The notes under the pieces were generated by a model. It saw only the letters and a program-made list of their open reading frames with translations. It was not told the DNA's origin and ran no database searches. Shown piece by piece: positions 1-9,433 of a stretch of DNA of 64,000 nucleotides. The stretch is from Prevotellaceae bacterium MN60. GTDB lineage: Bacteria > Bacteroidota > Bacteroidia > Bacteroidales > Bacteroidaceae. The first letter of the stretch is position 1. Each line of letters starts with the position of its first letter. The position numbers were made by a program, and so were the translations under genes. The stretch covers positions 434,001 through 498,000 of the forward strand of contig FZQZ01000001.1 of assembly GCA_900199555.1 (NCBI GenBank), given 5' to 3'.

Positions 1-2
1 AC

Positions 3-1367
3 GAAGAGGAAACCCTGATGTTTATGTACGAGGCTGGAGCCGGTGCCGGCAACAACCTGTTTGTTCGCGACCTGCGCCAACACGACTCACAGTTTATTCA
101 GCTCACCGATAATATGGACTACCAGTATAGTCCTGTATATAACGAGGGTGGCAAGATTTATATCTATACCAACTATGGTGCTCCCAAGGGACGCATCATG
201 ACTGCCGACATCCGCAAGCCGGGAATTAACGATTGGCAGGAGCTTATCCCCGAGCAGAAGAACGTGTTAGGTGGCATTAATGTCATCAACCGCCAGTTCA
301 TCCTCACCTATGCTCAGGATGCTTGCGACCACGCCTATGTCTATGGCTTAGACGGCAAGCTGCGCCACGAGGTCAAGTTGCCCATGGTGGGTAGTGTAGG
401 CTTTACGGGCGACGAGAAGGAGCCTGAGTGCTTCTATACATTCACCTCGTTCACCATGCCTGGCACCATCTACCGCTACGACATGGCAAAGAATGAGAGC
501 ACCCTCTATGCACAGCCTAACGTAAAGTTCAACCTGCAGGACTATGAGAGCAAGCAGCTGTTCTTTACCAGCAAGGATGGTACACGCGTTCCCATGTTCA
601 TCACTTATAAGAAGCCTCTCTCCCTGCCCTCTCCTAAAGGAGCGGGAGCTAAGCCAAGACCAGTGTTTCTATACGGCTATGGCGGTTTCAACATTGCGCT
701 GGGTCCCAGCTTCTCAGCCACCCGTATTCCTTTCTTAGAGCAGGGCGGCATCTATGCACAGGTCAACCTGCGTGGCGGTAGTGAGTATGGCGAAGAGTGG
801 CACTTGGCAGGTACGAAGATGCAGAAGCAGAACGTGTTTGACGATTTCATCGCTGCTGCCGAATACCTTATCAGCGAGGGCTACACTTCAAAGGAGAAAC
901 TCGCCATTGTGGGCGGTTCTAATGGTGGTCTGCTCGTTGGTGCCTGCATGACTCAGCGTCCCGACCTGTTCCGAGTAGCCATCCCCGAGGTAGGTGTGAT
1001 GGATATGCTGCGCTATCATAAGTTTACTATTGGTTGGAACTGGGCATCAGACTATGGCACCAGCGAAGACTCCAAGGAGATGTTTGAATACTTGAAGGGC
1101 TACTCGCCCCTTCACAACCTGAAGCCTGGCACCTCCTACCCTGCCACGATGGTGACTACTGCCGACCACGACGACCGTGTGGTTCCCGCCCACTCATTTA
1201 AGTTTGCAGCCACTCTGCAGGAGTGTCATAAGGGAAGCAATCCCGTACTGATCCGCATCGACACTAAGGCTGGTCATGGTGGTGGTAAGCCCCTTGCCAA
1301 AGTGCTTGAGGAGCAAGCTGACATCTATTCGTTCATCCTTTACAATATGGGCGTAAAATTTAAGTAA
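3..1367 (+). CDS. Prolyl oligopeptidase (S9A), 5'-truncated
   Basis: C-terminal 450 or so residues of a prolyl oligopeptidase, a serine peptidase that cleaves short peptides after proline. The frame is open from base 3, so the true start lies upstream of the window. The visible part holds the last beta-propeller blades and the alpha/beta-hydrolase domain. The nucleophile motif GGSNGG is at about residue 300 counting from the Met at 18, the charge-relay Asp is probably in TTADHDDRVVP, and the His is in KAGHGGGKP, so the catalytic triad looks intact. The family usually has about 700 residues. A proline-rich stretch (LSLPSPKGAGAKPRP) sits just before the YGYGGF motif, where relatives have a short loop, and is encoded by a palindromic repeat (see 615-650). 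Identification is firm; substrate and cellular location cannot be read from this part. Confidence 0.93.
   Translation, partial: EEETLMFMYEAGAGAGNNLFVRDLRQHDSQFIQLTDNMDYQYSPVYNEGGKIYIYTNYGAPKGRIMTADIRKPGINDWQELIPEQKNVLGGINVINRQFILTYAQDACDHAYVYGLDGKLRHEVKLPMVGSVGFTGDEKEPECFYTFTSFTMPGTIYRYDMAKNESTLYAQPNVKFNLQDYESKQLFFTSKDGTRVPMFITYKKPLSLPSPKGAGAKPRPVFLYGYGGFNIALGPSFSATRIPFLEQGGIYAQVNLRGGSEYGEEWHLAGTKMQKQNVFDDFIAAAEYLISEGYTSKEKLAIVGGSNGGLLVGACMTQRPDLFRVAIPEVGVMDMLRYHKFTIGWNWASDYGTSEDSKEMFEYLKGYSPLHNLKPGTSYPATMVTTADHDDRVVPAHSFKFAATLQECHKGSNPVLIRIDTKAGHGGGKPLAKVLEEQADIYSFILYNMGVKFK
615..650 (+). repeat. In-frame palindromic repeat inside the peptidase gene
   Basis: The core ccctctcctaaaggagcggg is an imperfect palindrome. 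It encodes LSLPSPKGAGA in a surface loop of the peptidase. It resembles the C/G-rich palindromes found between genes elsewhere in the window in style rather than in exact sequence. That it was inserted is inferred from the family usually having a shorter loop here. Confidence 0.5.
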
Positions 1368-1395
1368 GTTTTTTAATCCCGAAAAAGAGTTTGGG

Positions 1396-1545
1396 ATTCC
1401 GAAAAAAACGAAAAAGACTAAAAGAACGAAAATAATAGAATATAATTGGTTTTCGTAAATTTCGTTTTTTTCGTGTACTTTCGGAATCTAAAAAAAACTT
1501 TTCGGAATAAAAAAAAGATTTTCGGAATAAAAAAAATTCGGAAAA
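1396..1545. repeat. AT-rich dispersed intergenic repeat, copy 1
   Basis: This non-coding stretch is built from ttcggaat/attccgaa words separated by A- and T-runs. Two blocks, 1396-1432 and 1464-1487, reappear with few differences on the opposite strand at 44341-44391 and 44272-44298, in the same relative order. The last part (1501-1545) is three short copies of ttcggaataaaaaaa running into the next start codon. A minus-strand ORF across it is low-complexity and was not accepted. Confidence 0.6.
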
Positions 1546-2211
1546 ATGAAACAGAAATATGCAGTAGTAGTGCTCTTTGCACTTATCATAGCCTCCAGTA
1601 TGGTGAGTCTGACCAGCTATCGGCAGACGGAGGTGCAGGTAACAGAAGACATGAACCAAGCACTCGCCAAGGCTTTAGAGGTGCAACAGTCTGACGTCAT
1701 CAGCGCAGACACGATACAGGTCTTCAATAGCTACCTGCAGATGGATGCACTGAAAGGACAGGCTGTTCTGGCTGTAGATACCAGGAATGGGTTCCGCCCT
1801 CAGCCACAGGTATCATCAGCCACCATCTTTTCGCTATCAGACCAGCGCCCTGCTATGCTACTCTGGTCAATGGTACTGCTCTGGAGTTTCTACTGCCTCT
1901 ACCTGCATAGACAGCGCATGGCATTAGGCCTGTATGGTGGACTGGCGCTACAAGACGGACAGTTTACTGATGCGCAAGGGCACGTTGTCAAGCTGACTCC
2001 CATGCAGCAACAACTGATGGAACTGCTGTGGCATACACCCTCACATCAAGTAGCCAAAGCGGAGATTTGTGATGCACTCTGGCCTAAGAAACCTGATGCC
2101 AGCGACACCCTCTATACGCTCATCAAGCGACTGAAGCCTATCATTGAGCAGCATTCCAACCTGAAAATCGAAGTAGACAGAGGTAAGTCTTATTGCCTCA
2201 AACTCAAGTAG
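1546..2211 (+). CDS. Membrane-anchored winged-helix regulator
   Basis: Protein of 221 residues. An N-terminal membrane anchor or signal segment (about 7-25) is followed by an extracytoplasmic part of about 75 residues, a second membrane helix (about 103-123, MLLWSMVLLWSFYCLYL), and a C-terminal winged-helix DNA-binding domain of the OmpR/PhoB (Trans_reg_C) type (about 140-220; LTPMQQQLMELLWHTP ... DTLYTLIKRLKPII). This is a ToxR-like layout, in which an outside signal could be passed directly to a DNA-bound domain. No receiver domain is present. The gene stands 101 bases upstream of the DUF2723 gene, whose promoter carries direct repeats typical of PhoB-type sites, so local control of that gene is plausible but inferred. 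Confidence 0.75.
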   Translation: MKQKYAVVVLFALIIASSMVSLTSYRQTEVQVTEDMNQALAKALEVQQSDVISADTIQVFNSYLQMDALKGQAVLAVDTRNGFRPQPQVSSATIFSLSDQRPAMLLWSMVLLWSFYCLYLHRQRMALGLYGGLALQDGQFTDAQGHVVKLTPMQQQLMELLWHTPSHQVAKAEICDALWPKKPDASDTLYTLIKRLKPIIEQHSNLKIEVDRGKSYCLKLK

Positions 2212-2230
2212 ATAGGATTCTGACCTTCAA

Positions 2231-2249
2231 ATGTCAGAGAGATGTCAGA
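2231..2249 (+). promoter_or_regulatory. Direct-repeat operator candidate
   Basis: Two copies of atgtcaga, starting at 2231 and 2242, lie one helical turn (11 bases) apart and end seven bases before the -33 element at 2256. OmpR/PhoB-type winged helices bind 11-base-spaced direct repeats in this position. The adjacent upstream gene encodes such a domain. Confidence 0.4.
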
Positions 2250-2255
2250 CAATAT

Positions 2256-2288
2256 TTTTGCTGACTCATAAAACCCTTCATACCTTTG
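2256..2288 (+). promoter_or_regulatory. Bacteroidetes promoter of the DUF2723 gene
   Basis: TTTTG at 2256-2260, 20 bases, then TACCTTTG at 2281-2288. The TTG codon at 2286 lies inside the -7 element, so translation must begin downstream of it. This fixes the start of the next gene at ATG 2313 or 2316. Confidence 0.75.
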
Positions 2289-2312
2289 CGTCTGAATAAA
2301 GACCGCAAACGT

Positions 2313-4844
2313 ATGATGCAAGAAAACACTTTTAAGAAACTCAACACATCCGTGGCAGCATTGGTCTTTATCATTGCTGCCACGGTTTATTGTCTCACAG
2401 TAGAGCCTACAGCCAGTCTGTGGGACTGTCCCGAATTCATTGCGTGTGGCTATAAGCTAGAGATAGGTCATCCACCAGGAGCACCATTCTATATGTTACT
2501 AGCCAACCTGTTCTCACAACTGGCAAGCAACCCCTCACAGGTAGCCTTGATGGTCAACATCCTGTCAGCCCTGCTCAGTGCTGGCTGCATTTTCTTTCTG
2601 TTTCTCACCATCACCATCCTCGCTCGCAAACTGATATGCCCCATAGGCAATGCTCTACCCCTCCCCAGTGTCATCACCATTGAGGGCTGTGGCGTGGTAG
2701 GCACCTTGGCTTACACCTTTAGCGATACCTTTTGGTTCTCTGCTGTCGAGGCTGAGGTCTATGCCTTCTCCAGTTTCCTGACAGCTCTGATGTTCTGGCT
2801 CATCCTGAAATGGGAAGAGAGGGCCGACGACCGATGGATTATCCTGATAGCCTATATCACAGGACTATCCATAGGTGTCCATCTGCTCTGTCTGCTCTGC
2901 CTTCCTGCCCTGTTGCTCGTAGCCTATTATCGTAAGGCTAAGCTCAGACTATCGAAGCTGGCACTACCCTGCATTCTGGTGTTCCTTATCGGTTTTAGCA
3001 GCTATGGCGTTATCCTGATTCGTGCCAATGCCCATCCACCGATGTGCGAAAATGAGCCAGCTAATGTCAAGCGATTGAGCAGCTATCTCAGTCGCGAACA
3101 GTATGGCCAGACACCTCTCTACCCTCGCATCTATTCCCAACGCCATGCCAAAGCCTATGAGGATTGGTTAGGAGAGATGGATACCCAAGATGGCATCCCC
3201 ACTAAAGCCGAGAATCTGCGTTTCTTCTTCAGCTATCAAGTAAACTTCATGTATTGGCGTTACTTCCTTTGGAACTTCGTGGGACGCCAGAACAACATCC
3301 AAGGCTATGGAGAGGTGGAACACGGCAACTGGATTACCGGTTTCCGGTGGATAGACGACCTATTGTTGGGATGCGACACGTCAAAGCTCCCTTCCGACCT
3401 CAAGAACAACAAGGGGCGTAACGTCTTCTATGCCCTACCACTGCTCTTAGGACTCATGGGTATGCTATGGCAATGGCGACGTGGTAGCGAGAGCAAGCGA
3501 CAGTTTCTGCTCATCATGCTCTTATTTGTGATGACGGGACTAGCCATTGTGGTCTATCTCAATCAGACACCCCAACAACCACGAGAGCGCGACTATGCCT
3601 ACGTAGGCTCGTTCTATGCCTTTGCTATCTGGATAGGATTGGGTGTAGCCTCTCTTTGGCATCATCTATTCTCGCGTCTCGATACCCTCGTACCCCCGAA
3701 AGATTCCTCCCCCAGTGGGGGGAGACTAGGTGGGGGCCTTTCCATCGCCAATGCCCTTCTCTGTCTCGCCGTTCCATTACAGATGGCTTCTCAGACATGG
3801 GATGACCACGATCGTTCCGGTCGCTACACCTGTCGCGACTTCGGACAGAACTATCTGATGACACTACAAGACGAGGGGCATCCTATCATTCTAACCAATG
3901 GCGACAACGATACGTTTCCGCTATGGTATAACCAAGAGGTAGAAGGCGTACGTACTGATGTGCGCGACTGTAATATGGAATACTTGCAAACCGATTGGTA
4001 TATCGACCAGATGAAGCGCCCTGCCTACCTCTCTCCTGCCCTCCCCATCAGCTTCAGCCATGAGGAGTACAAAGAGGGAGAAATGGAATATGTACCCATT
4101 GATTTCGATAGCATCACCATCGGAGAGACAGCCATCTCACTGAAAGGCACTCAGGGACTGTTCAAAAACGAGTTGATGGTGCTCGATATGTTGTCGCAAG
4201 CCAAATGGCAGCGCCCCATCTATCTCTCCATCAGCATGGGCTCCAGCATACTCCCCTTCTTGCAAGACCACCTTGTTCTCGAAGGTCTCGCCTATCGCGT
4301 CAGTCCTACTGCCCATGGTCAACAGGTTGATACAGAACGGCTCTACGACAACATCATGCATCGTTTCCGCTATGGTGGTCTTAATGCCAAGGGCATCTAT
4401 GTTGATGAAGACGTGAAGCACATGGCTAACACCCACCAATGGATGATGGGTGTCCTCATCGACTCTTTGCTGCAGCAGGGCGACCTCCATCGGGCCATCG
4501 CCGTATGTCACAAGTGGCAACGAGAGATGCCGCAGGAGAATGTGCCTTATACGGACTCCGCGCTCTCTATGGCTCGCTGTTATTATCTTGCCGGGCAAAC
4601 CAGACAGGGCGACGAAATCGCCTGTAACCTACTCCAACGTGCCAACGAGTGGCTCACCTGGATTACGACGATTCATCCCTCACGCCGAGCAGGTTCACTC
4701 TATACCCGCTACACATGGCTCAAGACCATGAAGTTGGCGCTCACCACTGCCGAGCACTATAAGCGAGAAACAATTATTCACCAATACTATCAGCAATATG
4801 AACAACACTTCAAACACTACGAGAGTGATACACATCATGACTAG
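2313..4844 (+). CDS. DUF2723 multi-pass membrane protein (protein O-glycosyltransferase-like)
   Basis: 843 residues from ATG 2313. The N-terminal two thirds is a GT-C-like membrane domain with many helices and the hallmark SLWDCPEFIA ... GHPPGAPFY near residues 35-65, the pattern of DUF2723 (related to TMEM260 protein O-mannosyltransferases). The C-terminal part is soluble, with a motif GDNDTFPLWYNQE near 530 and helical, TPR-like sequence at the end. Bacteroidetes members are proposed to add sugars to exported proteins; donor and targets are not known here. An in-frame palindromic repeat interrupts the chain (see 3703-3744). It overlaps the following DUF3098 gene by eight bases, indicating one transcript. 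Confidence 0.85.
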   Translation: MMQENTFKKLNTSVAALVFIIAATVYCLTVEPTASLWDCPEFIACGYKLEIGHPPGAPFYMLLANLFSQLASNPSQVALMVNILSALLSAGCIFFLFLTITILARKLICPIGNALPLPSVITIEGCGVVGTLAYTFSDTFWFSAVEAEVYAFSSFLTALMFWLILKWEERADDRWIILIAYITGLSIGVHLLCLLCLPALLLVAYYRKAKLRLSKLALPCILVFLIGFSSYGVILIRANAHPPMCENEPANVKRLSSYLSREQYGQTPLYPRIYSQRHAKAYEDWLGEMDTQDGIPTKAENLRFFFSYQVNFMYWRYFLWNFVGRQNNIQGYGEVEHGNWITGFRWIDDLLLGCDTSKLPSDLKNNKGRNVFYALPLLLGLMGMLWQWRRGSESKRQFLLIMLLFVMTGLAIVVYLNQTPQQPRERDYAYVGSFYAFAIWIGLGVASLWHHLFSRLDTLVPPKDSSPSGGRLGGGLSIANALLCLAVPLQMASQTWDDHDRSGRYTCRDFGQNYLMTLQDEGHPIILTNGDNDTFPLWYNQEVEGVRTDVRDCNMEYLQTDWYIDQMKRPAYLSPALPISFSHEEYKEGEMEYVPIDFDSITIGETAISLKGTQGLFKNELMVLDMLSQAKWQRPIYLSISMGSSILPFLQDHLVLEGLAYRVSPTAHGQQVDTERLYDNIMHRFRYGGLNAKGIYVDEDVKHMANTHQWMMGVLIDSLLQQGDLHRAIAVCHKWQREMPQENVPYTDSALSMARCYYLAGQTRQGDEIACNLLQRANEWLTWITTIHPSRRAGSLYTRYTWLKTMKLALTTAEHYKRETIIHQYYQQYEQHFKHYESDTHHD
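3703..3744 (+). repeat. In-frame copy of the CCCC-palindrome repeat
   Basis: The block beginning gattcctcccccagtggggg is nearly identical to the intergenic block at 5104-5140. Here it is read in frame as a Ser/Gly-rich linker (SSPSGGRLGGGL) between two membrane-associated parts of the DUF2723 protein. The same core occurs between genes at 5071-5090 and 35635-35655, and more weakly at 44075-44092. Confidence 0.8.
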
Positions 4845-5031
4845 TCGTCGCGCCATCCTCATCACAGCCTGCCTGCTTATCATCATGGGCTATTGGCTGA
4901 TGGCAGGTTCTGGTAGCACCGAACAGTCTTTCTGCGCCGACATATTCTCACCTCGCCGCATTGTCTATGCTCCCATACTATGCCTCTCTGGCTATCTTCT
5001 CATTGTTGTCGGAATAGTTAGAAGGAAATAA
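4837..5031 (+). CDS. DUF3098 small membrane protein
   Basis: 64 residues from the ATG at 4837, which overlaps the end of the DUF2723 gene by eight bases. Two membrane helices (about 5-22 and 41-60) flank a conserved segment with the pattern F-x(3)-IFSPRRIVYAPI, which matches DUF3098 of Bacteroidetes. An upstream in-frame ATG at 4798 would add 13 residues but lies deep in the previous gene. The family's function is unknown; in other genomes it often lies near cell-division or lipid genes, but the context here suggests only co-transcription with the DUF2723 protein. Confidence 0.8.
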   Translation: MTSRRAILITACLLIIMGYWLMAGSGSTEQSFCADIFSPRRIVYAPILCLSGYLLIVVGIVRRK

Positions 5032-5035
5032 TATC

Positions 5036-5161
5036 GGTGAGTGGTGAGTGGAAGCCCCCTCCCGTCCTCCCCCCACTGGGGAGGGGTTCTGCTGCGCTCT
5101 GAGTTCCTCCCCAGTGGGGGGAGGTTAGGTAGGGGTTTCCAAGTACCACTCACCACTCACC
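5036..5161. repeat. Composite inverted-repeat element (GGTGAGTGG arms, CCCC core)
   Basis: The outer arms ggtgagtggtgagtgg (from 5036) and ccactcaccactcacc (to 5161) are inverted copies. Inside them are two palindromic C/G blocks (5052-5088 and 5104-5140), also inverted relative to each other. The whole unit could fold into one long hairpin. Parts recur at 15553-15652, 35622-35705 and, in frame, at 3703-3744. No ORF spans it convincingly. Confidence 0.75.
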
Positions 5162-5172
5162 AAATACGAAAG

Positions 5173-5201
5173 AAAAAAGGGAAGCATGGCGCTTCCCTTT
5201 T
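5173..5201 (-). terminator. Terminator of mutA-mutB
   Basis: Stem aaaagggaagc / gcttccctttt with a five-base loop. Read on the minus strand it is followed by a T-run. It lies eight bases past the mutB stop codon. Confidence 0.8.
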
Positions 5202-5208
5202 CTCTTTA

Positions 5209-7377
5209 TTATTCTTCATCAAGCAATATCTTCATCATCTCTACAGCACTATAAGGAATAGGAGTGCCGGGACCGAAGATGCAGGCGACGCCTGCCTTGT
5301 AAAGGAAGTCGTAGTCTTGGGCAGGTATCACACCACCAGCGGTGACCATGATGTCCTCACGACCCAACTTCTTCAGCTCTTCAATCAACTGGGGTATCAG
5401 GGTCTTATGACCTGCTGCCAGAGACGAGGCGCCCACGATATGGACGTCGTTCTCTACAGCCTCACGAGCAGCCTCGGCAGGAGTCTGGAACAGAGGTCCC
5501 ATATCTACGTCGAAGCCACAGTCGGCATAACCTGTTGCCACTACTTTTGCACCACGGTCGTGACCGTCTTGTCCCATCTTAGCAATGAAGATACGCGGAC
5601 GACGACCTTCTCTCTTGGCAAACTCGTCGGTCATCTGTTTGGCCTTCTCAAAGTTTGCATCGTTCTTTGATTCTGCACTATACACGCCTGAAATAGTTCT
5701 AATTACAGCTTTATAACGACCTACGATTTCTTCGCAGGCATCACTAATCTCTCCTAACGTACAACGCAACTGGGCTGCCTTGACAGCGAGGTCGAGCAGA
5801 TTGTTCTCGCTCTTGCGTCCTTCTTTGAAATCACGGACGCAATCCGTGATAGCCTTCAGGGCAGCCTGACAAGCAGCCTCGTCGCGCTTGCTGCGTACTT
5901 CCTTGAGGTTTTCTTCCTGTTGCTTGCGCACAGCGGTATTATCTACCTCCAAGATATCGATGGGGTCTTCGTGCTCCAAGCGATACTTGTTGATACCTAC
6001 AATGGTCTGTGTGCCAGAGTCGATACGTGCCTGTGTACGGGCTGCAGCCTCCTCGATACGCATCTTAGGCAGACCGGTCTCGATGGCCTTAGCCATACCG
6101 CCCAGTTTCTCAATCTCCTGGATGTGCTCCCAAGCCTTATGTACCAGCTCATTGGTGAGTGTCTCTACATAGTAAGAGCCTGCCCATGGGTCAATCTGCT
6201 TGCACACTTTGGTCTCGTTTTGGATATAAATCTGGGTGTTACGAGCGATACGGGCCGAGAAGTCGGTAGGCAGGGCGATAGCCTCGTCGAGGGCGTTGGT
6301 ATGGAGCGACTGGGTATGACCTAATACGGCAGCCATAGCCTCGATACAGGTGCGTCCTACATTATTAAATGGATCCTGCTCGGTGAGCGACCATCCAGAG
6401 GTTTGTGAGTGGGTACGCAGGGCGAGCGACTTAGGATTCTTAGCACCAAAGCTCTTCACAATCTTAGCCCACAACAAGCGTCCGGCACGCATCTTTGCTA
6501 TCTCCATGAAGTGGTTCATGCCGATAGCCCAGAAGAAGCTGAGACGGGGAGCGAAGGCATCGACATCGATACCTGCATTGACACCTGTACGCAGATAGTC
6601 CATACCATCGGCGAGGGTGTAAGCCAACTCGATATCTGCTGTAGCACCAGCCTCCTGCATGTGATAGCCTGAGATAGAGATGCTATTGAACTTAGGCATC
6701 TTCTGAGAGGTGTATTCGAAGATATCGGCAATAATCTTCATAGAGAATGCAGGTGGATAGATATAGGTATTACGCACCATAAACTCCTTCAGGATATCAT
6801 TCTGGATGGTACCAGCCATCTCTTCGAGTTGGGCGCCCTGCTCGAGACCTGCCACAATATAGAAGGCAAGAATAGGCAGCACGGCACCATTCATGGTCAT
6901 AGAGACCGACATCTTGTTCAAGGGGATGCCCGAGAACAACACCTTCATGTTCTCCTCGTTACAGATGCTTACACCAGCTTTACCCACATCGCCCACCACG
7001 CGAGCATTGTCGGGGTCGTAGCCACGATGGGTAGGCAGGTCGAAGGCTACAGAAAGGCCCTTCTGACCAGAAGCCAGGTTACGACGATAGAAGGCATTAG
7101 ACTCCTCGGCAGTAGAGAATCCAGCATACTGGCGGATGGTCCACGGACGGAAGGGATACATCATGGAATACGGACCACGCAGATAAGGAGGGATACCTGC
7201 AGTAAAGTCGAGGTGTTCCATACCTTCGAGGTCTTCTTTCGTATATACGGGCTGAATGTCAATCTGCTCTGGTGTTCTCCAGTTAGCGCTGATGCCATTC
7301 TCTTTCTGCCACTGCTGACCATTCTTCTTTTGAATGCCAGCATAGATATCTATGTTATTAAAATTCTTACGTGCCAT
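5209..7377 (-). CDS. mutB: Methylmalonyl-CoA mutase, large (catalytic) subunit
   Basis: 722 residues. This is the adenosylcobalamin-dependent enzyme that interconverts succinyl-CoA and methylmalonyl-CoA, the entry to propionate formation from succinate. The N-terminal TIM barrel includes the substrate-pocket region [20 protein letters not shown] at about 68-87. The C-terminal cobalamin domain (about 590-722) carries the base-off DGHDRG motif with the cobalt-ligating His near residue 606, plus GGVIP near 694. Length and motifs match a fully functional large subunit. It is the second gene of a two-gene operon, two bases after mutA, and is followed at once by a terminator. Confidence 0.97.
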   Translation of the reverse strand: MARKNFNNIDIYAGIQKKNGQQWQKENGISANWRTPEQIDIQPVYTKEDLEGMEHLDFTAGIPPYLRGPYSMMYPFRPWTIRQYAGFSTAEESNAFYRRNLASGQKGLSVAFDLPTHRGYDPDNARVVGDVGKAGVSICNEENMKVLFSGIPLNKMSVSMTMNGAVLPILAFYIVAGLEQGAQLEEMAGTIQNDILKEFMVRNTYIYPPAFSMKIIADIFEYTSQKMPKFNSISISGYHMQEAGATADIELAYTLADGMDYLRTGVNAGIDVDAFAPRLSFFWAIGMNHFMEIAKMRAGRLLWAKIVKSFGAKNPKSLALRTHSQTSGWSLTEQDPFNNVGRTCIEAMAAVLGHTQSLHTNALDEAIALPTDFSARIARNTQIYIQNETKVCKQIDPWAGSYYVETLTNELVHKAWEHIQEIEKLGGMAKAIETGLPKMRIEEAAARTQARIDSGTQTIVGINKYRLEHEDPIDILEVDNTAVRKQQEENLKEVRSKRDEAACQAALKAITDCVRDFKEGRKSENNLLDLAVKAAQLRCTLGEISDACEEIVGRYKAVIRTISGVYSAESKNDANFEKAKQMTDEFAKREGRRPRIFIAKMGQDGHDRGAKVVATGYADCGFDVDMGPLFQTPAEAAREAVENDVHIVGASSLAAGHKTLIPQLIEELKKLGREDIMVTAGGVIPAQDYDFLYKAGVACIFGPGTPIPYSAVEMMKILLDEE

Positions 7378-7379
7378 AA

Positions 7380-9224
7380 TCAGATTCCGAGTTTAGCATT
7401 ATACGCCTGAAGCGTTTCGAGCTGGTTAGACTTCACATGAATAAAATTCTCAATGCCTGCGGCCTTCAAGTCTTCCGAACATGCGGGAGCACCTGCCACG
7501 ATATACATGGCGCGACCATTCAAGTACTGGAAGGCAGGGATAGCATACTCGGCATACTCATCATCGCTAGAACAGATGACCACGATGTCGGCATGAGCCT
7601 CGAGCGCAGCATCAACACCCTCTTCTACCGTCTTAAAGCCAAGGTTATCAATCACCTTATAGCCTGCTGCAGCAAGGAAGTTGCAAGAGAACTGGGCACG
7701 AGCCTGACGCATCGCCAAGTTGCCAATGGTAAGCATAAAGGCGATAGGCTGCTTCTTGGCTTTCTCGGTAGCCAGGCGCAACGCCTCAAACTGAGAAGCC
7801 AGACGCTCGGTGTTGAGAGCGGGCAAAGCGGTTTCGTTTGTTACTGTATCACAGCAACATACAGGCTGCTTGCCTTCGCTCTTCTCGGTGAAGTTGGGGA
7901 ACTGGTTGGTACCCAGAATAAACTCCTTGCGCTTAGCAGCGTCGGCATGACGCTTGTCGTTAGAGGCATTCACCGCATTGGCGATGTTACCCTTCAAGGT
8001 CTCTGCCAAGAATCCGCCAGCATTCTCTACCTCAAGGAAGAGCTTCCATGCCTCTTTAGCGATGGCATCGGTGAGATGTTCTATGGTATAAGAGCCACCA
8101 GCTACATCCACGAGCTTATCGAAGTGAGCCTCCTCCTTCAGCAGCAACTGCTGGTTGCGAGCGATACGCTCCGCAAAGTCGGTAGGTGTCTCGTAGGGCT
8201 TATCAAATGGAGTAACCACGATAGAGTCCACATTGGAAAGTGATGCCGACATGGCCTCCGTCTGAGAGCGCAGCAGATTGACGTAGGAATCAAACAAAGT
8301 TTGATTATACTCTGAAGTATAGGCGCAGACATGCATCTTACAGTCTTTCTCTGCCACTCCATACTGTTTTACGATTTGTGCCCACAGCATACGAGCAGCA
8401 CGGAACTTGGCAATCTCCATGAAGTAGTTATCAGAGACGCCCATATTAAACTTGATGCGCTTAGCGGCCTCGGTAGCATCCACACCAGCCTCGGTAAGGA
8501 TGTTCATCCACTCGGCGCCCCATGCCAAGGCATAACCCATCTCCTGATAGATATAGGCACCAGCATTGTTTAGCGACACGCTGTTGACATGGATGCATCT
8601 ATAGCCTGGCAGCTCCTTCAAAGCAGCGATGAGCTGAGGGGAAACCTCAGCGCACAAGGAAGAAGTATCTTTGCCCTTCAACAGCATCTTATTGATAGGG
8701 TCGAAGTTGATGCTACCCTTCAGGTCGGCCAGTGGATATTTTTTCTGTTTGAAATAATCAAGCAGTACCGTGGCGAGTTCGACGCAGTGGCGCTGACAGG
8801 TATCGAAGTTCAGTTCTACATACTGTGGCAGGATGCCATCGAGCAAGGTAGCAATAAACTCCTTGCTCACACTTTTGCCTGGAATCTTGAAGCCCAGCGA
8901 GTCGACGCCCTTGTTCAGGATATCGAGTGCCTTGGCATTGGCAGCCTTGGCATCCTGAGCATCAATGTCCTGACGCACAAACCACAAGTTGTTGTCCGTC
9001 TTGTTACCACGTACAAACGGGAATTCGCCAGGTAGTGAATCTACCGCTTTTAATTCTTTTAGGTCTTCGCGACGATAAAAGGGCTGTACGTTAAACCCTT
9101 CGTTTGTTCTCCATACGAGTCGTTTCTGGAAGTCGGCGCCTTTCAGGTCAACCTCAATCTTGTCCAACCACTCTTGGGTAGTAGGTGCTTGGAACTCGCT
9201 GAAGAGTCTCTCTTTGTTAGCCAT
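7380..9224 (-). CDS. mutA: Methylmalonyl-CoA mutase, small subunit
   Basis: 614 residues, the non-catalytic partner of MutB in the heterodimer. It keeps the barrel and a C-terminal flavodoxin-like domain, but the cobalamin motif DxHxxG of the large subunit is absent (the corresponding region reads [11 protein letters not shown]), as expected for this subunit. Family hallmarks include [20 protein letters not shown] and [12 protein letters not shown]. It is the first gene of the mutA-mutB operon, and only two bases separate it from mutB. Confidence 0.96.
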   Translation of the reverse strand: MANKERLFSEFQAPTTQEWLDKIEVDLKGADFQKRLVWRTNEGFNVQPFYRREDLKELKAVDSLPGEFPFVRGNKTDNNLWFVRQDIDAQDAKAANAKALDILNKGVDSLGFKIPGKSVSKEFIATLLDGILPQYVELNFDTCQRHCVELATVLLDYFKQKKYPLADLKGSINFDPINKMLLKGKDTSSLCAEVSPQLIAALKELPGYRCIHVNSVSLNNAGAYIYQEMGYALAWGAEWMNILTEAGVDATEAAKRIKFNMGVSDNYFMEIAKFRAARMLWAQIVKQYGVAEKDCKMHVCAYTSEYNQTLFDSYVNLLRSQTEAMSASLSNVDSIVVTPFDKPYETPTDFAERIARNQQLLLKEEAHFDKLVDVAGGSYTIEHLTDAIAKEAWKLFLEVENAGGFLAETLKGNIANAVNASNDKRHADAAKRKEFILGTNQFPNFTEKSEGKQPVCCCDTVTNETALPALNTERLASQFEALRLATEKAKKQPIAFMLTIGNLAMRQARAQFSCNFLAAAGYKVIDNLGFKTVEEGVDAALEAHADIVVICSSDDEYAEYAIPAFQYLNGRAMYIVAGAPACSEDLKAAGIENFIHVKSNQLETLQAYNAKLGI

Positions 9225-9285
9225 AAATAGGTGTTTAATTATTATATAAGTGTTTTAAGTTTTCTGTTTTTTACGGAATCAAGGG

Positions 9286-9293
9286 CAAAGATA
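9286..9293 (-). promoter_or_regulatory. -7 element for mutA
   Basis: CAAAGATA on the plus strand reads TATCTTTG on the minus strand, 62 bases upstream of the mutA start. No clear -33 element was found at the usual distance. Confidence 0.55.
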
Positions 9294-9385
9294 GCAAAAT
9301 ATTTTGAACTAGCGAAGTTTTTAATAAATATTTCACAATTATGAAAATAAGTTGCATAAAACAATCATTATTGCGCTATTTTTTG

Positions 9386-9393
9386 TACCTTTG
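9386..9393 (+). promoter_or_regulatory. -7 element for the AspT-like transporter
   Basis: TACCTTTG, 40 bases upstream of the start codon at 9434, in the divergent intergenic region shared with mutA. No convincing -33 element was found. Confidence 0.6.
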
Positions 9394-9433
9394 CAGCCGA
9401 TTTTATAGATTTTATATAGATAGGTAGTTTACT

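Noticed and set aside
1360..1659. 99-residue minus-strand ORF at the end of the peptidase gene
   Set aside because: Phe/Lys-rich low-complexity translation of the AT-rich repeat, overlapping the start of the membrane regulator.
7437..8243. 268-residue ORF antisense to mutA
   Set aside because: Shadow of a strongly conserved gene, with no recognisable domain or promoter. Other long antisense ORFs (19450-20256, 56887-57741, 34893-35618, 60136-60948) were rejected for the same reason.
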